From NCBI GenBank assembly GCA_001972305.1, contig BDDD01000182.1, positions 114,812 through 178,811 of the forward strand: DNA of 64,000 nucleotides. The letters run 5' to 3'. The DNA comes from Cephalotus follicularis. Lineage: Eukaryota > Streptophyta > Magnoliopsida > Oxalidales > Cephalotaceae. The stretch's first letter is position 1. Each line of letters starts with the position of its first letter. Shown piece by piece: positions 59,476 through 64,000 of this stretch. The position numbers and the translations under genes are program-made. Under the pieces are notes generated by a model. That model was given only the letters and a program-made list of their open reading frames with translations, made no database searches and was not told the origin of the DNA.

Positions 59476-62400
59476 AATTGATAGAACTTAATAAATGCAT
59501 AATTTTACAATAAAAAAAGCAACTGTTATGAAAATAATGAGTACCCGTTTTTTTTTTAAGTGTATGTTGTTGTAAATTGATAACATTTTTAGTGAATGCA
59601 TAACATATTTTACAACATTAATAACATTATATAGTTTAATAAATGTTTGTATATCAAATATAACAGTGACAAATTCACAAATAAAAAAAATCAATAATAA
59701 CTAAATCAATAATGATACAAATATTCACTCTAATTACATAATCCAAGGGAATGCAGCATGTCCGAAGAAAGCAAGACAAGCAATCACTTTGCAACAACAA
59801 CCAGGGCAGGTCAAACAAACAAAGGTAATTAGCAGCAAAGTTGGTAAAAGGAATCCCCATCAATCATTCTGAAATTAAGAGAAGCCGAAAGATCGGCCAA
59901 TCTCTGCGAAAATACAAGGTATCGAAAATCTAAGAATTCTGTCCACCAAAATAGATATAGCTTAATGATAAAAGATGAAAAACATAAATGAAAATAAAAC
60001 CTGATTGAATTGTGATAGTTATTATTCAACATCATTACTAACCAGTGCTTCTCCAACAAACAAGACCAGATCCTTATCAGATTCTGATTGTTAAAACAAT
60101 AAGCTTCGACAATGCTCTGATTAATGGTTCATTATCTTGTTAGCATAAGATACAATTTTTAGTGACAAAATAGCAGCACCACCAGTTTTAAAAAGATAAA
60201 AAAGTATCGTACATGATTTACATGTTGTGAATCCTATCCATATAAAATCCTATCTAGTGTTGATTTACAATTTTTAAAGCAATCACAAGAAGAAAATATA
60301 AATACATAAAAAGCATTAACATAAAATCTTAACAAAATCAAAGAAAGAAAGAAGAAAATAAACAAATTAGAAACTCATCTCTCAAATCAATTGACAACCA
60401 AAAACTCATCTCCAAACCCATGAAAACTTTAACTTTCCATCATTCTTCTCTCTCTATCTGACAACAAACTTGCTATTATTAAGAATAAAAATACAAGACA
60501 ACAGTTAAGACTTAAATGTTGTAACCAGAGCATGATGGAACCACCTGGACAATTCTTAAGAGAAATGACAAGATTAACATTAAGTATATTCAACTGCTAT
60601 AGCTACATGTAATGAACATGACCTGCACGCAGTCTTTGCACCAATCTTTCCCTATAAAGCCTATAGCTCCAGTTATGGATACAGTCATCAGAGATCAACA
60701 AAATCCCTATAAAGAACGTACAATTAAATTACAATTTAATCATGCCTCACAATCAGAATACTGTGGGCTAGAATTACGAAGGCACTTACATGAATGCACA
60801 GGTTTCTTGCCAGGGATATTTACAATGGAAATACAAAGCTTCACCAGTCATTTCAGATGCACGATACAAATGGAAATTAAAATTTCACTTTTCCATTGAA
60901 AAGTGCAAGAAAATTGATTGTTTATCCTTAGTAAAACAAAATGTGTGAAAGGTTTTGCCTTGCGGCATGACAACTAATGTCCCCTCCTGTTGGACGGACA
61001 GGAAGACCTGAGAAAATATGTTACCATTATATTGTAGCAACTGAAAGTCTGAAGTGTTTGTAAAGATATTCAACTGGACACAAACTAAATTTCCTATCAA
61101 AATAATGTTGAGAAAAGGCAAAAGAGTATCGTATTTAGCCTTTAGTTTAAAGACTTCGTACTCAATATTTAGATACAAAGAACTGTACAATTCAAAGAGA
61201 AACCCACAATATAATCGTATTTAAACTTGAAACAACAATATTAACTTTTTGAGTAGGACATGACAAACAATATCAGCTTGAGGGTGATCATTTTTAAAAT
61301 AGCACAATATGATTATTCTATAAAGCAATAGATACGCTTCTAACTATAAAAAGCTTATCAAGTGGTACTCATGAGCATAATTCTTTGTGTTTCATCATTT
61401 GTTCTAAAATACTGCACATATAAAGAGTGATACTTTGCTGGAACATAACCCTTGAATCTTTTTATATGAAAAGAAAAATAGGTTACTATCTGGTACGAAT
61501 GAAGAGCTTTAAGTTGTTGAAAATAAATTGGAAAAAAAAAATGAAAACCAGGAAAGAAGCTAGAAACTCTGATGGTAGGCTTTAGAATACTTAATGACAT
61601 TCATAAACATTGAACGGATTATATGGGAATCACCAAAAGGCCTCAGAGATTAATTTCAGCCTCATATTCCAGTAGCATAGACTTTTTTAAGTATAAACAA
61701 AACTAATTTTTGTCATTAGCAGGTGTAAGCCTACAACAACCTACATTGAGTTAGAAAACACAAAAGAAAAAGGAATTCTTCAAAGAACCAAACTCATTGC
61801 ACAGAACAAATTGATCAAACTAACATATAATAAGATAGTTGCTTTAACTACGAAAAGATGAAAACTCAAGAGTAATAAACTTATATTAATTGAAACTGAA
61901 AGTATTATCAATACAAATAATGATACTATTCTCATTGTTCATATAATTTTCCAAATTCCATTTATTGCTATATATATAGTGCAGTATGATTTTGACTAGT
62001 GAGGGCATTGGATAGATGTTCAAAGACTGCTGGACGAGTTGATCAAACTATAAAAGACTTACAGTAGATAGATATTTTGTCATCCCTGTCCGACAACCAC
62101 CCTGTCAATAAACAAAGCTACAAGAAGTCAGACCCGCTCTTGGGTATAGATAAAAAAAGCTTATCTTCAATGGAAATATATATATATATATATATTAATG
62201 GCAGATCCCAACTATTTATATCATCTGCCAAAATATACTACTTACATCTTGTATTCTAATGCTAATGGCTCAAGATCATATCCTCAATTGACATCACAGG
62301 AATTTGAAACGTAGAAACTGATTAAACAATCAATTTAAAGATAGCATACCATTGCCCTACCAAATAGGACTATCATAAGCATTGGTTGGTAAGGATATCC

Positions 62401-62742
62401 AATCTCCGATTTCAAGCTAACCTCTTTACAACAATTATGTGGCAAATTTTTCAACTTAGACTAAATTAATACAAGTGATAGATCTTACGATTGAAACACA
62501 AAAACAAAAAATTAATTAGTCCTATGAAACATAATCTAGTTTATAATATAGAGCTTGAAAACAACAGCATGCATCAAAACCATCATCAAAAAGTTAGTCA
62601 TACAGTCATACAACAATATTATATCCTAAAACTGTTCTATAGGCAAAGAAATTCTCAATTATAACCCAAAGAATTTCTCAAGTACAATATATCAGAAAAT
62701 AAAAAATCGATACACATTTCAAAGGAAACCAAAACTACTGAC
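59476..62742. other. No gene recognised
   Basis: AT-rich. Several minus-strand stretches have acceptor- or donor-like edges (for example around 59850-59900, 60780-60860 and 60950-61010) that could be cryptic exons or decayed introns, but I cannot assign any protein family. A (TA)n tract lies near 62169-62192. Confidence 0.4.
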
Positions 62743-63015
62743 CTCACTAGCAAGTGGATCACTTTTCTTGACACTCGTTAGCACTGAACACACAGGCTTA
62801 GATAGACTTAACACAAGGGTTTCTGGGCAACCTGTAAAAAGAAAATGTAATACATCCATGAAGGATGCAATAGTAGATAGATCTAAGCCCATCGAACTAC
62901 CATTTCTACTATCTCCTCCACCAACTATATACCAGTTTTCGTCAATGGTTATACCGGCATGACCAGCCTTAGGAGACACCGTATCACCCTGAATTTGCGG
63001 TTGGGACCACTCCAT
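62743..63015 (-). pseudogene. Two exons of an ACBP4/5-like kelch protein
   Basis: Exon a (63015-62901) reads MEWSQPQIQGDTVSPKAGHA, then ITIDENWYIVGGGDS. Exon b (62831-62743) reads GCPETLVLSLSK, then VLTSVKKSDPLASE. Both match the kelch region of plant acyl-CoA-binding proteins ACBP4/ACBP5, cytosolic lipid-trafficking proteins. The splice sites and phase between the two exons are intact. Flanking exons expected upstream are not seen (a PPR reading frame occupies that space), nor is the next downstream exon (GLS..., FGGYNG) down to 59.5 kb. It is either a fragmentary duplicate or part of a large-intron gene whose other exons lie outside the window. I favour a fragment. Confidence 0.7.
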
Positions 63016-63238
63016 CTGCAAATAGGGTAAAGTACGAAAATACGTCTAAATTTTATATAAGAGAACACTTTAATCCCTTATGTTTTAATAAAGACATAAA
63101 AACCACTGATCTGTTATCAGTCAGACATGTTGACACCTAACGTTAATTGATCGAGCAAGACTCCGTTAGCCACGTCAGCAATCCACTTAAAACTATATTT
63201 AATGACCATTTTACCCTCTTTATAACTGAATACTAATT

Positions 63239-64000
63239 CTACAACAACATCCCTCCTACCATACCAAAATGAGATTCTAAGTTACAGTTGGTTTCTATCC
63301 AGCTTTTTCCAGGCGCTTTCTTCACTCCTCCTAATGTCATTAAGCTCCTAATATACTGGGCATCCTTCCATCGGCCCAATGCTTTATACACATTAGCTAG
63401 AAGGACATAAGTAAAGTGGTACTCGGGTTTCAATTCCATCATTTTTTTCGCAATGCGCTCTGCAGTAGCAGGGTTTGTACAGGTTGTGCAAGCACCAAGA
63501 AGAACCGCCCAAATAGATGAATCACTCCTGCAATCTGCATTCTCTATCAAAGATTCTGCTTCTTCTAGTAACCCAGCTCGGCCGAGAAGATCAACCATAC
63601 AGTTATAATGCTCGGCTCTAGCTTTAATCCCATATTCCTCTGTCATTAGGGAGAAGTATTTTCGCCCTTCATTTACCAAACCTGTATGACTACAAGCAAA
63701 AAGAACCCCAATAAAACTAATAGAATCAGGCTCAATCCCCTCCCTCATCATCTCATTAAATACTCCAAGAGCTTCTTCAGCCCTTCCATTCTGAAATACT
63801 CCAACAGCTTCTTCAGCCCTTCCATTCTGAGCAAACCCACAAATCATGGAATTCCATGTTATCAAAATTTTCACCATCATCTGTCTAAATATAATACGTG
63901 CAAAGTCAATACAACCACATTTTGCATATAGATCAACTAATGCTGATTCTACAATAACATCCCTCCAACCACCCCTTCTCATATACTGAAAATGAAACTA
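63239..64000 (-). CDS. PLS-class PPR protein, At1g03540-like, 3' part (possibly a pseudogene)
   Basis: From the ATG at 63982 the frame encodes 247 aa: VESALVDLYAKCGCIDFARI, ITWNSMICGFAQNGRAEEAV, PDSISFIGVLFACSHTGLVN, EHYNCMVDLLGRAGLLEEAE, WAVLLGACTTC, AERIAKKMMELKPE, YVLLANVYKALGRWKDAQYI and KKAPGKSWIE. This is the end of a PLS-type PPR array plus E motif, of the kind used for organellar RNA editing. It matches my recollection of At1g03540. The coding sequence should continue upstream for several hundred residues. Instead the last three bases of the window (63998-64000) read TAG in this frame, where relatives have sense codons. Either a premature stop makes it a pseudogene or an intron edge (TTTTCAG, 63986-63992) lies there. 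There is no DYW domain, and the frame ends in ...GMVGGMLL. A 36-bp duplication disrupts one motif. Confidence 0.75.
63759..63830. repeat. In-frame 36-bp tandem duplication in the PPR fragment
   Basis: 63759-63794 and 63795-63830 differ at one base. On the minus strand this gives FQNGRAEEAVGV and then a second copy with L for V. The extra 12 residues fall inside the second helix of a PPR motif. Confidence 0.92.

Noticed and set aside
59829..60059. Minus-strand ORF considered as a missing ACBP exon
   Set aside because: It does not contain the expected GLS or FGGYNG kelch wording and cannot be phased with the ACBP exons at 62.7-63.0 kb.

Overview
The window is nuclear DNA of a dicot plant. The evidence is AT-rich intergenic sequence, many short GT-AG introns, plant-type protein families (a plant GSK3/shaggy kinase, PPR proteins, an Agenet protein, a chloroplast J-domain/ferredoxin protein) and a dense load of plant transposable elements. 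The species cannot be told from the sequence alone. There is no operon-like organisation. The genes are unrelated housekeeping or organelle-biogenesis genes separated by repeats.

Layout. 1-3.5 kb: AT-rich intergenic DNA with a small hairpin MITE. 3.5-5.0 kb (-): an intronless PPR protein resembling EMB975. 5.2-13.6 kb: an accessory block. It holds MITEs and a GC-rich LTR-like repeat, which is split by a 2.0-kb hAT transposon that has perfect 12-bp inverted ends and an 8-bp target duplication and carries an adenine phosphoribosyltransferase exon. 13.7-19.1 kb (+): a complete 12-exon shaggy-related kinase (subgroup II, BIN2 type). 20.1-24.7 kb (-): a complete 10-exon mitochondrial aspartate aminotransferase, convergent with the kinase and containing one GC-AG intron. 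24.7-30.6 kb: no gene seen; it holds a 0.7-kb foldback element. 30.7-32.1 kb (-): an intronless P-class PPR protein (At5g46680-like).

33-41 kb: remnants of a Harbinger transposase, a truncated copy of the RPL11 gene, and a Copia element with an open gag but a broken protease. These are followed by a ~1.95-kb palindrome whose right arm is the promoter, exon 1 and intron 1 of the intact RPL11 gene (41.0-43.6 kb, +). 46.9-47.3 kb (-): a small Agenet protein. 49.6-55.7 kb (+): a J-domain fragment with a damaged HPD motif, then an intact 9-exon chloroplast DnaJ + [4Fe-4S] ferredoxin protein (DJC76-like). 57.4-59.5 kb: low-complexity DNA and a ~62-bp minisatellite. 62.7-64.0 kb (-): two exons of an ACBP4/5-like kelch protein and the 3' part of a PLS-class PPR gene that runs up to the window edge.

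Functionally, five of the intact genes serve organelles or translation (two PPRs, mitochondrial AAT, plastid DnaJ, cytosolic RPL11). This looks like chance neighbourhood rather than a cluster. The most unusual structures are the RPL11 palindrome, the gene-carrying hAT element and the G-box-bearing minisatellite.
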